The notes: generated by a model not told the origin, from the letters alone. 7,494 nt of DNA from an uncultured Selenomonadaceae bacterium (GCA_905233325.1 CAJODU010000072.1:1318-8811), one strand, 5' to 3'. Counted from the stretch's first letter, positions 1 to 7,423 are shown. A program made the numbers and translations.

Positions 1-606
1 GAGTTCTGTGAATGGGACGTTGACAGCAAGGGCTTTGTCGGTGAGCGTCCCGACATCAAGGGCATGACAATCGTCGATAACCTCAGTGCTTACATTGAGC
101 GCAAACTCTTCACCGTCAACACCGGCCACGCCTCAATAGCTTATCTTGCCTATCAAAAGGGTATCAAGGACATCGCCGAGGCAATGCGTGATATTGATAT
201 TGTTGAAATGGCACGTCGCGTCTGGAAAGAGACAGGCGAGTTGCTCATTGAGAAATATGGATTCGATCCTGAAGTCCATTGGAAATATGTCAAGACTGCC
301 GAAGAGAGATTTGCCAATCCCTACCTCTCTGATGAAGTCACGAGAGTTGCAAGAGGTCCCAAGCGCAAACTCGGTGCAAAGGATCGCCTTGTCTCTCCTG
401 CCACCCAGCTCCTTGAGCGCGGCAAAACGCCGGAGACGCTTGCTGCTGTCATAGCTGCTGCATTGAAGTTTGACTTTGACGGTGATCCTGAGGCTGTCGA
501 AGTACAGGCTTACATCAAAGAGAACGGTATCGAAAGTGCCATAACTCACTTCACGGGTGTTGAGTCAGGCAGCAAGCTCTATCAACTGATTATGGAACAT
601 TTCTGA
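1..606 (+). CDS. mtlD: Mannitol-1-phosphate 5-dehydrogenase, C-terminal part (5' end outside the window)
   Basis: This enzyme interconverts mannitol 1-phosphate and fructose 6-phosphate with NAD in the cytoplasm, the step after PTS uptake of mannitol. The reading frame is open from base 1, so the gene enters from the left. The 201 visible residues are about the second half of a family that is usually near 380 residues, and the N-terminal Rossmann NAD-binding domain is missing. The signature of polyol-specific long-chain dehydrogenases, K-x4-N-x2-H, is visible as KLFTVNTGH, with fragment residues K35, N40 and H43. Further family marks are RFANPYLSDEV followed by an RKL...DRL..P stretch. An internal ATG at 64 is not the start, because homology continues upstream of it (EFCEWDVD..GFVGERP). 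The TGA stop lies 4 bp from the stop of the convergent cobA-hemD. No mannitol PTS gene is in view. Confidence 0.93.
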   Translation, partial: EFCEWDVDSKGFVGERPDIKGMTIVDNLSAYIERKLFTVNTGHASIAYLAYQKGIKDIAEAMRDIDIVEMARRVWKETGELLIEKYGFDPEVHWKYVKTAEERFANPYLSDEVTRVARGPKRKLGAKDRLVSPATQLLERGKTPETLAAVIAAALKFDFDGDPEAVEVQAYIKENGIESAITHFTGVESGSKLYQLIMEHF

Positions 607-610
607 GATT

Positions 611-2101
611 TCACTGATTGATAGTCCGACAATAATGGGCGAGGATAGCCTCAACCAGTCCGGCGATGGTGTATTCCTCCGCCTGAATGTCAGCATCAAT
701 ACCAAAAGATTTCAAAGTATCTGCCGTGATAGGACCTATTGCGGCAGTTTTTGTATTCTTCAACGCCTCCGCACCGACGGCATTGATGAGATTTTTCACC
801 GTCGAGGAACTTGTAAAAGTCACTAAATCAATATCGTCAAAGTTGATATTGCCCTCAATGGCGGAGATTGTCTTGTAGGTCGGCACAACTTCAACTTCTG
901 CACCGGCTTTTATCAATTCCTGCGGCAGCACTTCTCTTGCCTCTTCAGCTCGCGGTATCAGCACTCTCTTGCCGGCGACCTTGTCCTTGAGCAACTCGAC
1001 AAGACCTTCCGCTCTAAATTCAGTCGGCACAAAGTCTGCCTTTATTCCGTGAAGTGACAATTCCGTCGAAGTGGCAGACCCTATAGCCGCTATTTTAGCA
1101 TTTGCCAGGGAGCGGGTATCAAGTTTTTTTAGTTGAAGACGCTCAAAGAAGTACTTGACGCCGTTTTCACTCGTGAAGATGATATAATCATATTTGTTGA
1201 TTTGTGCAAGTGCTCTATCAACAGCTTGGTAGTCGTCAGAAGGTTTAACAAGTTTAATTGCAGGAACCTCAATGCACTCTGCACCAAAGGTTGACAGCAT
1301 TGCAGATAATTTCGAGGCTTGAGAGCGTGCACGGGTTATTAAGATCTTCTTACCGAAGAGCGGCCGAGTATCAAACCATTTAATATCGTCTCTCAGTTTT
1401 ACGACCTCGCCGACGATAAATATTGCCGGTGAGGTTATTTGTTCGCGTCGGACATCAGCGGCAGCGTCTTTGACGGTAGTGATTAAAACTCTTTGCTGCG
1501 CCTTAGTCCCGTTTTGAATCACTGCTGCGGGTGTATTTGCCGCCCTTCCGTTGTCAATAAGCTTTTGCGTTATCTCCGCCAAGTTTGCAACGCCCATCAA
1601 AAATATCAAAGTGTCCGCGCCGGTGGATAATTTGTCCCATCTTATAGATGATTTGTCGGCCATCTCGTGACCCGTAACGACAGCGAAAGAGGTGGCAAGC
1701 CCCCTGTGTGTGACGGGTATACCCGCATAGGCCGGCACTGAAATAGCTGAAGTTACACCGGGGACAATCTCAAAGGGAATATCATTCTTCTTGAGCAGCA
1801 AGGCCTCCTCACCACCGCGTCCGAAGACAAAGGGATCGCCGCCCTTGAGTCTTACAACATTGTCAAAACGTTTAGCAAGATCGACAAGCAGTTGACTGAT
1901 CTCCTCCTGTTTCATTGTATGCTGATTGGGTGCCTTGCCAACATAGATTTTTTCGGCACTCTCAGGAGCAAATTGTAAAATCCTATTGTCAGCGAGCCTG
2001 TCATAAACCACAACATCAGCCCGCTCAATCAAAGATTTAGCCTTAATTGTCAGCAGCTCAACATCACCGGGGCCTGCTCCTATCAAATAAACCTTGCTCA
2101 A
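611..2101 (-). CDS. cobA-hemD: Fused uroporphyrinogen-III C-methyltransferase / uroporphyrinogen-III synthase (CobA-HemD)
   Basis: A two-domain cytoplasmic tetrapyrrole enzyme of 496 residues. Residues 1 to about 240 are the SAM-dependent methyltransferase (SUMT), which turns uroporphyrinogen III into precorrin-2. Its marks are GAGPGD (8-13), RLKGGDPFVFGRGGEE (84-99), VPGVTSA (113-119) and GIPVTHRG (127-134). Residues from about 248 to 490 are HemD, which cyclises hydroxymethylbilane to uroporphyrinogen III. Its marks are KILITRA (252-258), FTSENGV (309-315), PRAEEAREVLP (383-393), TFTSSSTVKN (428-437) and AAIGPITA (453-460). This fusion is common in Firmicutes, and its product feeds siroheme, cobalamin and heme. 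The start is TTG, with GGGAG 10 nt upstream; the nearby ATG and GTG lie in another frame and stop at once. No hemA, hemC or hemB flanks it: its neighbours are convergent mtlD and a divergent EIIC gene. Both domains look complete. Confidence 0.96.
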   Translation of the reverse strand: MSKVYLIGAGPGDVELLTIKAKSLIERADVVVYDRLADNRILQFAPESAEKIYVGKAPNQHTMKQEEISQLLVDLAKRFDNVVRLKGGDPFVFGRGGEEALLLKKNDIPFEIVPGVTSAISVPAYAGIPVTHRGLATSFAVVTGHEMADKSSIRWDKLSTGADTLIFLMGVANLAEITQKLIDNGRAANTPAAVIQNGTKAQQRVLITTVKDAAADVRREQITSPAIFIVGEVVKLRDDIKWFDTRPLFGKKILITRARSQASKLSAMLSTFGAECIEVPAIKLVKPSDDYQAVDRALAQINKYDYIIFTSENGVKYFFERLQLKKLDTRSLANAKIAAIGSATSTELSLHGIKADFVPTEFRAEGLVELLKDKVAGKRVLIPRAEEAREVLPQELIKAGAEVEVVPTYKTISAIEGNINFDDIDLVTFTSSSTVKNLINAVGAEALKNTKTAAIGPITADTLKSFGIDADIQAEEYTIAGLVEAILAHYCRTINQ

Positions 2102-2111
2102 ATTTCTGTCA

Positions 2112-2116
2112 CTCCC
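2112..2116 (-). promoter_or_regulatory. Ribosome binding site of cobA-hemD
   Basis: GGGAG on the minus strand lies 10 nt before the TTG codon that begins MSKVYLIGAGPGD. It supports the TTG start, because no in-frame ATG or GTG lies between it and the conserved N-terminal motif. Confidence 0.6.
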
Positions 2117-2157
2117 ATTAATTTCAAAATTTTTCGTACATCTGAAATATCAATGAA

Positions 2158-2186
2158 ATTGTACCATATATCCGACTAAAAGACAA
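2158..2186 (-). promoter_or_regulatory. Sigma-A-type promoter of cobA-hemD
   Basis: On the minus strand, TTGTCT (-35, bases 2186-2181) and TACAAT (-10, bases 2163-2158) are separated by exactly 17 nt. This is 4 of 6 and 5 of 6 matches to the consensus. Transcription would begin near 2151, giving a leader of about 50 nt before the TTG start. No riboswitch could be recognised in that leader; it is too short for a cobalamin riboswitch. The call rests on pattern only. Confidence 0.55.
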
Positions 2187-2252
2187 ATTTTCCTTCCTGA
2201 TTTACAGGTAATTTTTTTGTTTTTGTCGAATTTAAAAATATTAACAGGTGAC

Positions 2253-2260
2253 GAGGAAGA
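2253..2260 (+). promoter_or_regulatory. Ribosome binding site deciding the EIIC-like start
   Basis: GAGGAAGA precedes the ATG at 2268, with 11 nt between GAGG and the ATG. It favours this start over the upstream in-frame TTG at 2217, which sits in a T-rich stretch without a purine-rich site before it. A closer ATG at 2260 is out of frame. Confidence 0.6.
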
Positions 2261-2267
2261 TGATTTT

Positions 2268-3548
2268 ATGGGGAACGTTTTTTCATTTTGGGAATTGACA
2301 CTTATTCCAAAAGTTGAACAATTCTATAAAAATAAATATTTGACGGCGATACGACGGACTTTTTATATTTTGATTCCGTTTTGGCTGACAATTTCAGCTC
2401 TGGACGTCATCAACAACCTGCTGATTGATCCTGACGGTTTTTTGATGGGCAACTACGGATTGAATCTCGGATTTTGGATCACAGGCGGACTTACGGGTGA
2501 AGAATTTATGAACAGTCAATTTGCCCAAGTGCTGCTGGTTTACAATAGAATTGTTGATATTGGCTACAGAATAATCACTATCTTGATAGTCTCCATACTT
2601 TCAAGGTATCTGGCAGATATTTTTGAATCTGATAAATATTTGACGATTTTCTGTTCACTTGCCTCTTTTTTGATGATGACTTCCACTTCAAGTTATATTC
2701 CGAATGAAATGTCAGATTATTTCTCAAGACGCGGCTACTTCTTTGCGTTCGTGACGGCCTTTGCATCTTCATGGCTCTTTGCAAAATTGTCAAAAATAAA
2801 ACGCCTTCAAATAAAGGCACCAAATTCAACTGTAAAGGAATATGCTCAATATATCTCAAAAACTATACCAATTTTTTTAACCTTGCTGGTGGTTTCAATT
2901 TTCTCCTTGATACTTGCACTTTTATCAGAAACGGCAGACGCATTTGAGGCTTATATAGCAAGTTTGAATCTTTTTCAGGAACCGATCTTTGTGATGATGT
3001 ATCAATTTACGGTATGGTTTTTGTGGTGGCTGGGAATACCGGGATATGCCGTAACGTCCAAGATAATGGAAGTCGGCTACATTCCGGCGCAAATGTCCAA
3101 TCAAATAGGTGAATCTGCTGCAATATTCACGACGGGATTTTTTGAGGCGGGCGTAATCCATGTAATGGGGTTGATGATTGCCATTTTGGTATTTTCTCAA
3201 CACGAAAGCTGGAGGTCAGTTTCTAAATTCAGTTTGCCGGCAATGTTATTCAATGTGCAGGAAGTTTTAATTTTCGGCTTGCCGGTGATTTTAAATCCTA
3301 TATTTTTGGTTCCTTACATCTTGGCACCGATTGCGAATGTCTTGGTAGGATATTTTGCCATATCTTGGGGAATTGTGCCGATCTTTCAAGTGGATATTCC
3401 CTGGACTATGCCCTTGATTCTCAGTCCGACAATCGGCACTCATTCGGTGATGGGAGGTATACTGCAGATAGTCTGGTTGATTATGGATATTTTCATATAT
3501 GCGCCATTTGTGATAACTGCAAATGCTATTGAAATGGAAAACGATTGA
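2268..3548 (+). CDS. PTS EIIC-like membrane protein of the lactose/cellobiose family, divergent and possibly not a transporter
   Basis: An integral membrane protein of 426 residues, close to the usual length of the LacE/CelB/ChbC family of phosphotransferase EIIC permeases. Hydrophobic segments lie near residues 31-50, 86-112, 124-140, 155-172, 199-220, 237-258, 294-310, 330-363 and 393-415. Family marks are the N-terminal PKVEQFYKNKYLTAIRRTF (14-32), FNVQEVLIFGLPVILNP (328-344, the counterpart of FNINEPVIFGLPIVLNP) and PWTMP (378-382) near the end. The conserved Glu is kept (E332). The family's GIHG motif, whose His contacts sugar in characterised members, appears as GIPG (256-259), and the expected GGSG-like stretch is replaced around EAGVIHVMG (293-301). 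No EIIA or EIIB gene adjoins it. It may carry an unusual sugar, act as a sensor, or be degenerating without stop codons. Family assignment is firm; activity and substrate are unknown. The ATG at 2268 is preferred over the TTG at 2217. Confidence 0.82.
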   Translation: MGNVFSFWELTLIPKVEQFYKNKYLTAIRRTFYILIPFWLTISALDVINNLLIDPDGFLMGNYGLNLGFWITGGLTGEEFMNSQFAQVLLVYNRIVDIGYRIITILIVSILSRYLADIFESDKYLTIFCSLASFLMMTSTSSYIPNEMSDYFSRRGYFFAFVTAFASSWLFAKLSKIKRLQIKAPNSTVKEYAQYISKTIPIFLTLLVVSIFSLILALLSETADAFEAYIASLNLFQEPIFVMMYQFTVWFLWWLGIPGYAVTSKIMEVGYIPAQMSNQIGESAAIFTTGFFEAGVIHVMGLMIAILVFSQHESWRSVSKFSLPAMLFNVQEVLIFGLPVILNPIFLVPYILAPIANVLVGYFAISWGIVPIFQVDIPWTMPLILSPTIGTHSVMGGILQIVWLIMDIFIYAPFVITANAIEMEND

Positions 3549-3597
3549 CATTAACTTTTAGGAATTACGGCTACAGGTAGGCTTTTACCCCCTCTTT

Positions 3598-4374
3598 TTA
3601 AATATAAAGGACAAAATTATTTTGATACTTCTTGAAAAGTCGCCAGCCGATGAAAATCGTTACAACGGAAATGGCTATACAAGTCATCAATAAATCCGTT
3701 TCGGGTATTCTGGCCTCACATACAGACTGTCTGAAAGCCTTCATATAGAAATAAAGCGGATTTAACTTCAATATCAGTGAGTATTGCTCCGGCACTATAC
3801 TCTCAGGATAAAAGATTGGCGTGGCGTAACTCAAAAGCGACAAGAAGACATTGTATAGATGCACCATATCTCTAAAGTAGACCGCTAAGGTTGAAAGTAT
3901 CAGCCCGACGCCCAGGCAGAATATCAGCATAAAGAAGAGCGGTATCACAAAGGTGAAGGTGGCTAATGAAAAATTTGCTCCGGTGACAATGATTATCAAA
4001 AACAGTGCCGGAAGTGTGAAGAGCAAATTAACGCAGCTTGACACCACTCGCGAAGTAGGAAAGAGATATTTTAATACATAGACCTTCTTGAGCAGAATAC
4101 CGTTTTCGATTATTGAGAGCATTGCAAAGCGGGTGCTTTCATTGTAGAAAGTAAAAATTATCTGTCCGCACAGCAAATACAACGGGTAGTTTTCAATGTC
4201 GAAGCGGAAGAGGTGAGAGAAAATCATTGCCGTTATAATCATTATGAAGAGTGGATTTAACAGGCTCCACAACACTCCGAGGATTGAGCGGCGATATTTT
4301 TTCTTGATGTCGCGGGAGACCAGCTCCACTATTAAATATCTGTATTTATACAGTTCCTTGAATAATGAGTCCAC
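3598..4374 (-). CDS. ABC-2 type polysaccharide export permease (Wzm/TagG family)
   Basis: The inner-membrane pore subunit of an ABC exporter that moves lipid-linked polysaccharide such as O-antigen, galactan or teichoic acid to the outer face of the membrane. Its 258 residues match the family's typical length. About six membrane segments are visible near residues 32-54, 62-78, 113-131, 138-163, 172-190 and 228-246. Family marks are a basic N-terminal stretch RDIKKKYRRS (21-30) leading into ILGVLWSLLNPL (31-42), YFRD (166-169) and LNPLYFY (204-210). The start is GTG; its G is also the last base of the TAG stop of the preceding glycosyltransferase. With AGGAG 6 nt upstream, this points to translational coupling. 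It is the last gene of the three-gene operon. The ATPase subunit (Wzt/TagH) that it needs, normally the next-door gene, is not present downstream, where a convergent EIIC gene lies only 49 bp away. Confidence 0.9.
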   Translation of the reverse strand: MDSLFKELYKYRYLIVELVSRDIKKKYRRSILGVLWSLLNPLFIMIITAMIFSHLFRFDIENYPLYLLCGQIIFTFYNESTRFAMLSIIENGILLKKVYVLKYLFPTSRVVSSCVNLLFTLPALFLIIIVTGANFSLATFTFVIPLFFMLIFCLGVGLILSTLAVYFRDMVHLYNVFLSLLSYATPIFYPESIVPEQYSLILKLNPLYFYMKAFRQSVCEARIPETDLLMTCIAISVVTIFIGWRLFKKYQNNFVLYI

Positions 4375-5825
4375 TATAAACTCCTAACAAAATCTTTATA
4401 TTCAGTATCTAACTTATCATAATCAAGAATGTGATTATATGTCAAGTTGAGAATTGAAATCAGCACTTTAATAATATTTTTGGTTAAAGGATATTTTTTT
4501 AATGAGGCAAATTTTTCATCAGCAGGAAGGGCTGTCATTCCGCCAAGACCTGTATTTAAATCACTCAGAGCCTTCTCAAGCATTCTCAGACCATTAAAGT
4601 TGCATTTGAGGAGACTTTTGGCAATCCTGCCGAGGACAGCGACGGCGAAGGTCAAACGGCTACAGCCTTCAGCAAAGTGATTCATCAAAAGAGTGTTGCG
4701 GTTGCCGAAGTAGTAACCCATAATCAGGTTGACCTTGTTTTCAAAAGCCTCATGCCAGACGCTGACGCCATTCATTGTCAAAATATCCTGCTTATTTCGG
4801 AAACTGTATTCCATATCGTCACATTTAATGAAGATCGGCAGAGGGTAGCCGATTTTTTTGATTCTGTCAACTGGAATACAGCAGAACCACCAAGCGGCGT
4901 AAGTGTTGGGGCGGTGAGGAGCTGCCTCATTTCGGCAGAGGAGGGTTTTGTAGGTGAGATCGAAATTGTGACCGAAGCTGCGACGGATTATTTTGTCGAA
5001 GGCAGCGGTGTTTTCGTGCTGAATAGTCGGTCTGTCAAGGATCAGCATGGCACCACCAAAGAATTTATCTTGATGTTCGGTTTTTAAATGCCTCAACATT
5101 GCATAGAGGCGGTCTATTGCTGACAATTCGATAATGACATCATCGTCCATCAGAATAACGTGAGTATTTCTGCCTTGTTTGACTTGCTCCTGCATACCGC
5201 GTGAAAAACCGCCTGCACCGCCTGTGTTGGGATTGTGGAATATCTGCAAGGGCGGGGTGTGAACTTCCTCAAGTGTCCTGCCATTGTCGATAACCATAAC
5301 ACTGATATGAGGGTTACGGTCTGTCAAGGTCTTGAGCCTGTCGAGATTGGGCAGGAGGTATTGTTCACGTTGAAAAGTGCAAATTGTGATTCCTGCTCTC
5401 ACTTCACGCTCAGTGTCGAAAGTGCCATAATAAGCACCGCTGATAAATTCTGCCTCGTCAGTCATTGCCGTCAGCCTGATACCAATCAAGGTGAAGTCAT
5501 CAAAATCTTTGACGTTGAAGATTCTTTCAACAGCCTCTTCCGCCTTAATTCTCAAGACTTCACGCTCACCGGCGACAGTCATTCCGTAAATGTCAACGAG
5601 GAATTTACCTTTGAAGTCAAGATTGATTTTAATCTTACGAATCGAAGTATATTCAATCCACTTGGATATGGAAAAAGCATTAAAATAAGTACCCAGATCA
5701 ATCATATCGCCAAGTTTGAGGGGGGTGTCAATGGTGAAGGGTTGATCGTCTTCTCTTTGAATGTATAGAGGAGCCTTGTCCTCAGTGAGAGGGAAGGCTA
5801 TATCGTAGAGTTTTTCAAACATCAT
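4374..5825 (-). CDS. GlfT2-like family 2 glycosyltransferase, second of a tandem pair
   Basis: A probable cytoplasmic, membrane-associated transferase of 483 residues, built like the mycobacterial galactofuranosyltransferase GlfT2. Residues 1 to about 138 form a beta-rich N-terminal domain (DLGTYFNAFSISKW, 43-56). The GT-A domain follows: ITICTF (146-151), VMVIDNG (176-182), HNPNTGGAGGFSRG (197-210), the metal and nucleotide-sugar DDD (227-229), AAWWFCCIP (310-318), FIKCDD with the likely catalytic acids D336 and D337 (332-337), and VWHE (356-359). The region after about 365 is shorter than in GlfT2 (about 640 residues) and ends in a hydrophobic or amphipathic stretch (450-466). It starts with ATG ATG; the first overlaps the upstream paralogue by 11 nt, with only a weak AGG site before it, so it is probably coupled to that gene. 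By family it would transfer a sugar, perhaps galactofuranose from UDP-Galf, to a lipid-linked glycan; the actual sugar is not provable here. Confidence 0.88.
   Translation of the reverse strand: MMFEKLYDIAFPLTEDKAPLYIQREDDQPFTIDTPLKLGDMIDLGTYFNAFSISKWIEYTSIRKIKINLDFKGKFLVDIYGMTVAGEREVLRIKAEEAVERIFNVKDFDDFTLIGIRLTAMTDEAEFISGAYYGTFDTEREVRAGITICTFQREQYLLPNLDRLKTLTDRNPHISVMVIDNGRTLEEVHTPPLQIFHNPNTGGAGGFSRGMQEQVKQGRNTHVILMDDDVIIELSAIDRLYAMLRHLKTEHQDKFFGGAMLILDRPTIQHENTAAFDKIIRRSFGHNFDLTYKTLLCRNEAAPHRPNTYAAWWFCCIPVDRIKKIGYPLPIFIKCDDMEYSFRNKQDILTMNGVSVWHEAFENKVNLIMGYYFGNRNTLLMNHFAEGCSRLTFAVAVLGRIAKSLLKCNFNGLRMLEKALSDLNTGLGGMTALPADEKFASLKKYPLTKNIIKVLISILNLTYNHILDYDKLDTEYKDFVRSL
4381..4385 (-). promoter_or_regulatory. 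Ribosome binding site of the export permease
   Basis: AGGAG on the minus strand lies inside the last codons of the preceding glycosyltransferase, 6 nt before the GTG start. It supports the GTG start and coupling across the TAGTG junction. Confidence 0.65.
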
Positions 5826-7416
5826 CTATACCTAAAAACTCTCGCCAGAATTTTTGATCGGAGAGTTTCTCTTTGCGGAAGTCGTTGTACTCCTTGTCGT
5901 AATGACCATAGCGGAGAAAGTGTACCAGTGAAAGCCAAATATTGTGAAGAATGACATAGATAATAGTGGTGTTGAAGGGCTTTTCCTTGACGAATTTACG
6001 AATAGCGGCAAATTGCTCATCAGATTTCACTGAAGTGATGCCATTCAAGCCGGTGTGCAAATCCTGCATTGCAAGCTCAAAAATCCTCATACCCACGCCG
6101 TCACGACGGACAAACCTCTTCAACAGTTGACAGCAGCACTCACCCAAAAAGTTGAAACGGTTATAACCTTTGGCAAAGTGGAAGGTCAAAAGGTAATTGC
6201 GAGTAGCAAAGTAGTCGGTGACAGAGTTCCATTTCTCCTCGGCGGACTCGTGCCAAACGCCCACGCCATTCATTGTCATAACGTCCTTATCATTTCTGAG
6301 GCTGTACTCAACATCATCGCATTTAATGAAAACCGGCAGAGGATAGCCGAGCTCCCTGACGACATCAGTGGGAATACAGCAGAACCACCAGGCCGCGTAT
6401 TTATTGATTTTGTCGGGCAGATTCTCATTCTTGAAGAGGAAGGATTTTTTCTTGAGGTTGTAATTGTGACCGAGTGAAGTGCCGAAGTAGGCCGAGTTTT
6501 CGTGCTGAATGAGGGGATCATCAAGAATCATCATTGCACCGGCGAAAAATTCCTTCTGATGATCAAATTTGAGATGACGAAGAAGGGCATAAAGCCTGTC
6601 AAATGAGGACATTTCCAGCAAAACATCATCGTCCATCAAGAGAATGTGAGTATTTCTATTTTGGCTGACTTGCTCAATCAATCCACGCGAAAAGCCGCCG
6701 GAACCGCCAAAGTTAGGATTATGAATAATCTGCAGGGAAGGGGTGTTGACTTCCTCAAGAGTACCGCCATTATCAATGACCATGACACTGAAGTTGGGAT
6801 TGCGGTCGGTGAGAGTCTTTAACCTCTCAAGATTAGGCAGCAAATACTTCTCACGCCTAAAAGTACAAATAGTTATCCCAATTTTAACTTCACGCTCAAC
6901 ATCAAAGGCTCCCCAATACTCGCCGCCATTGAAGATCGCGCCCTCATTGAGTGCAACTATCCTAATACCCATCAATGTACACTCTTGCCGGTAGCTCAAC
7001 TCAGACAAGTCAAAAGTGTGATCAAAGTCGCCCTCACATTCCATTCTCAAAAATATTTCTTCTTTGATACCGGGCTTGGGCTTGATGATTTTATTTAGTA
7101 TTTTGCCGATCTGTCCGACCTTCTTGGAATCCGGCTCACGCTCTTGTTCTATCTTTTTCTTATTGATTGCATAGATCTCAATATAAAATTTACCTGTGAG
7201 GTTCAGCTTTATTTGCAAGTGAGACAACGTTGTATAGTCAGTCCACTTCTTCAGCGAAAACAAATTGAAATAAGTTCCAAGGTCAAGATACCAGCCTTTA
7301 TTGACATAAACTCCGCCCGCCTCACGATTGCGATACATTCCCTGAAAATACAACGGAGCTCTATCTTCACTCAACGGGAAGGTAATATCATACAATTTTT
7401 CAAAATTCAAGCTCAA
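5815..7416 (-). CDS. GlfT2-like family 2 glycosyltransferase, first of a tandem pair
   Basis: A paralogue of the next gene and first gene of the glycan operon, with 533 residues from the TTG at 7416. The N-terminal beta-rich domain (about 1-172) opens with FEKLYDITFPLSEDRAPLYF (5-24), nearly as in the paralogue. It carries an insertion of roughly 33 residues around 86-118 that is Lys/Glu-rich. The GT-A domain shows ITICTF (181-186), VMVIDNG (211-217), HNPNFGGSGGFSRG (232-245), DDD (262-264), AAWWFCCIP (341-349), FIKCDD with acids D367 and D368 (363-368), and VWHE (387-390), matching GlfT2 catalytic and metal-binding motifs. A three-cysteine run (427-429) and a hydrophobic stretch (484-500) follow, plus a C-terminal tail longer than the paralogue's. 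TTG is chosen because GGAGG lies 7 nt before it; an in-frame ATG at 7458 falls upstream of the predicted transcription start. It probably builds a surface glycan, possibly with galactofuranose; donor and acceptor are inferred from family only. Confidence 0.88.
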   Translation of the reverse strand: MSLNFEKLYDITFPLSEDRAPLYFQGMYRNREAGGVYVNKGWYLDLGTYFNLFSLKKWTDYTTLSHLQIKLNLTGKFYIEIYAINKKKIEQEREPDSKKVGQIGKILNKIIKPKPGIKEEIFLRMECEGDFDHTFDLSELSYRQECTLMGIRIVALNEGAIFNGGEYWGAFDVEREVKIGITICTFRREKYLLPNLERLKTLTDRNPNFSVMVIDNGGTLEEVNTPSLQIIHNPNFGGSGGFSRGLIEQVSQNRNTHILLMDDDVLLEMSSFDRLYALLRHLKFDHQKEFFAGAMMILDDPLIQHENSAYFGTSLGHNYNLKKKSFLFKNENLPDKINKYAAWWFCCIPTDVVRELGYPLPVFIKCDDVEYSLRNDKDVMTMNGVGVWHESAEEKWNSVTDYFATRNYLLTFHFAKGYNRFNFLGECCCQLLKRFVRRDGVGMRIFELAMQDLHTGLNGITSVKSDEQFAAIRKFVKEKPFNTTIIYVILHNIWLSLVHFLRYGHYDKEYNDFRKEKLSDQKFWREFLGIDDV

Positions 7417-7423
7417 GGCAATT

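Noticed and set aside
133..549. Minus-strand frame of 138 codons opposite mtlD
   Set aside because: mtlD has unmistakable family motifs in this stretch; the antisense translation resembles nothing and has no convincing start region.
2102..2150. Riboswitch (for example cobalamin) before cobA-hemD
   Set aside because: The predicted leader is only about 50 nt and shows no B12-box-like sequence or stable stems.
2130..2166. Two GTAC sites and TGAAAT direct repeats between the divergent genes, possible operator
   Set aside because: GTAC is self-complementary, so its recurrence means little, and the 6-base repeats are in AT-rich sequence without clear symmetry.
2197..2220. CCTG-ATTTA-CAGG hairpin followed by a T-rich run in the leader of the EIIC-like gene
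   Set aside because: A 4 bp stem in AT-rich DNA is expected by chance, and no + strand transcript is evident upstream that it would terminate. Not enough for an attenuator.
2187..2252. Search for a promoter of the EIIC-like gene
   Set aside because: The T-rich stretch has several TTTACA- or TTGTCG-like hexamers, but none has a credible -10 at 16-18 nt, so no promoter is called.
3576..3599. Possible terminator after the EIIC-like gene: GGTA/TACC stem followed by CCCCTCTTTTT on the + strand
   Set aside because: The stem is only 4 bp and does not extend, and the T-run is 5 bases and starts several bases after the stem. It is too weak to call for either convergent gene.
5235..5768. Open frame of 177 codons on the + strand opposite the second glycosyltransferase
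   Set aside because: It lies wholly antisense to a gene with clear family motifs, its translation shows no recognisable domain, and similar antisense frames occur opposite the paralogue. It is a composition shadow.
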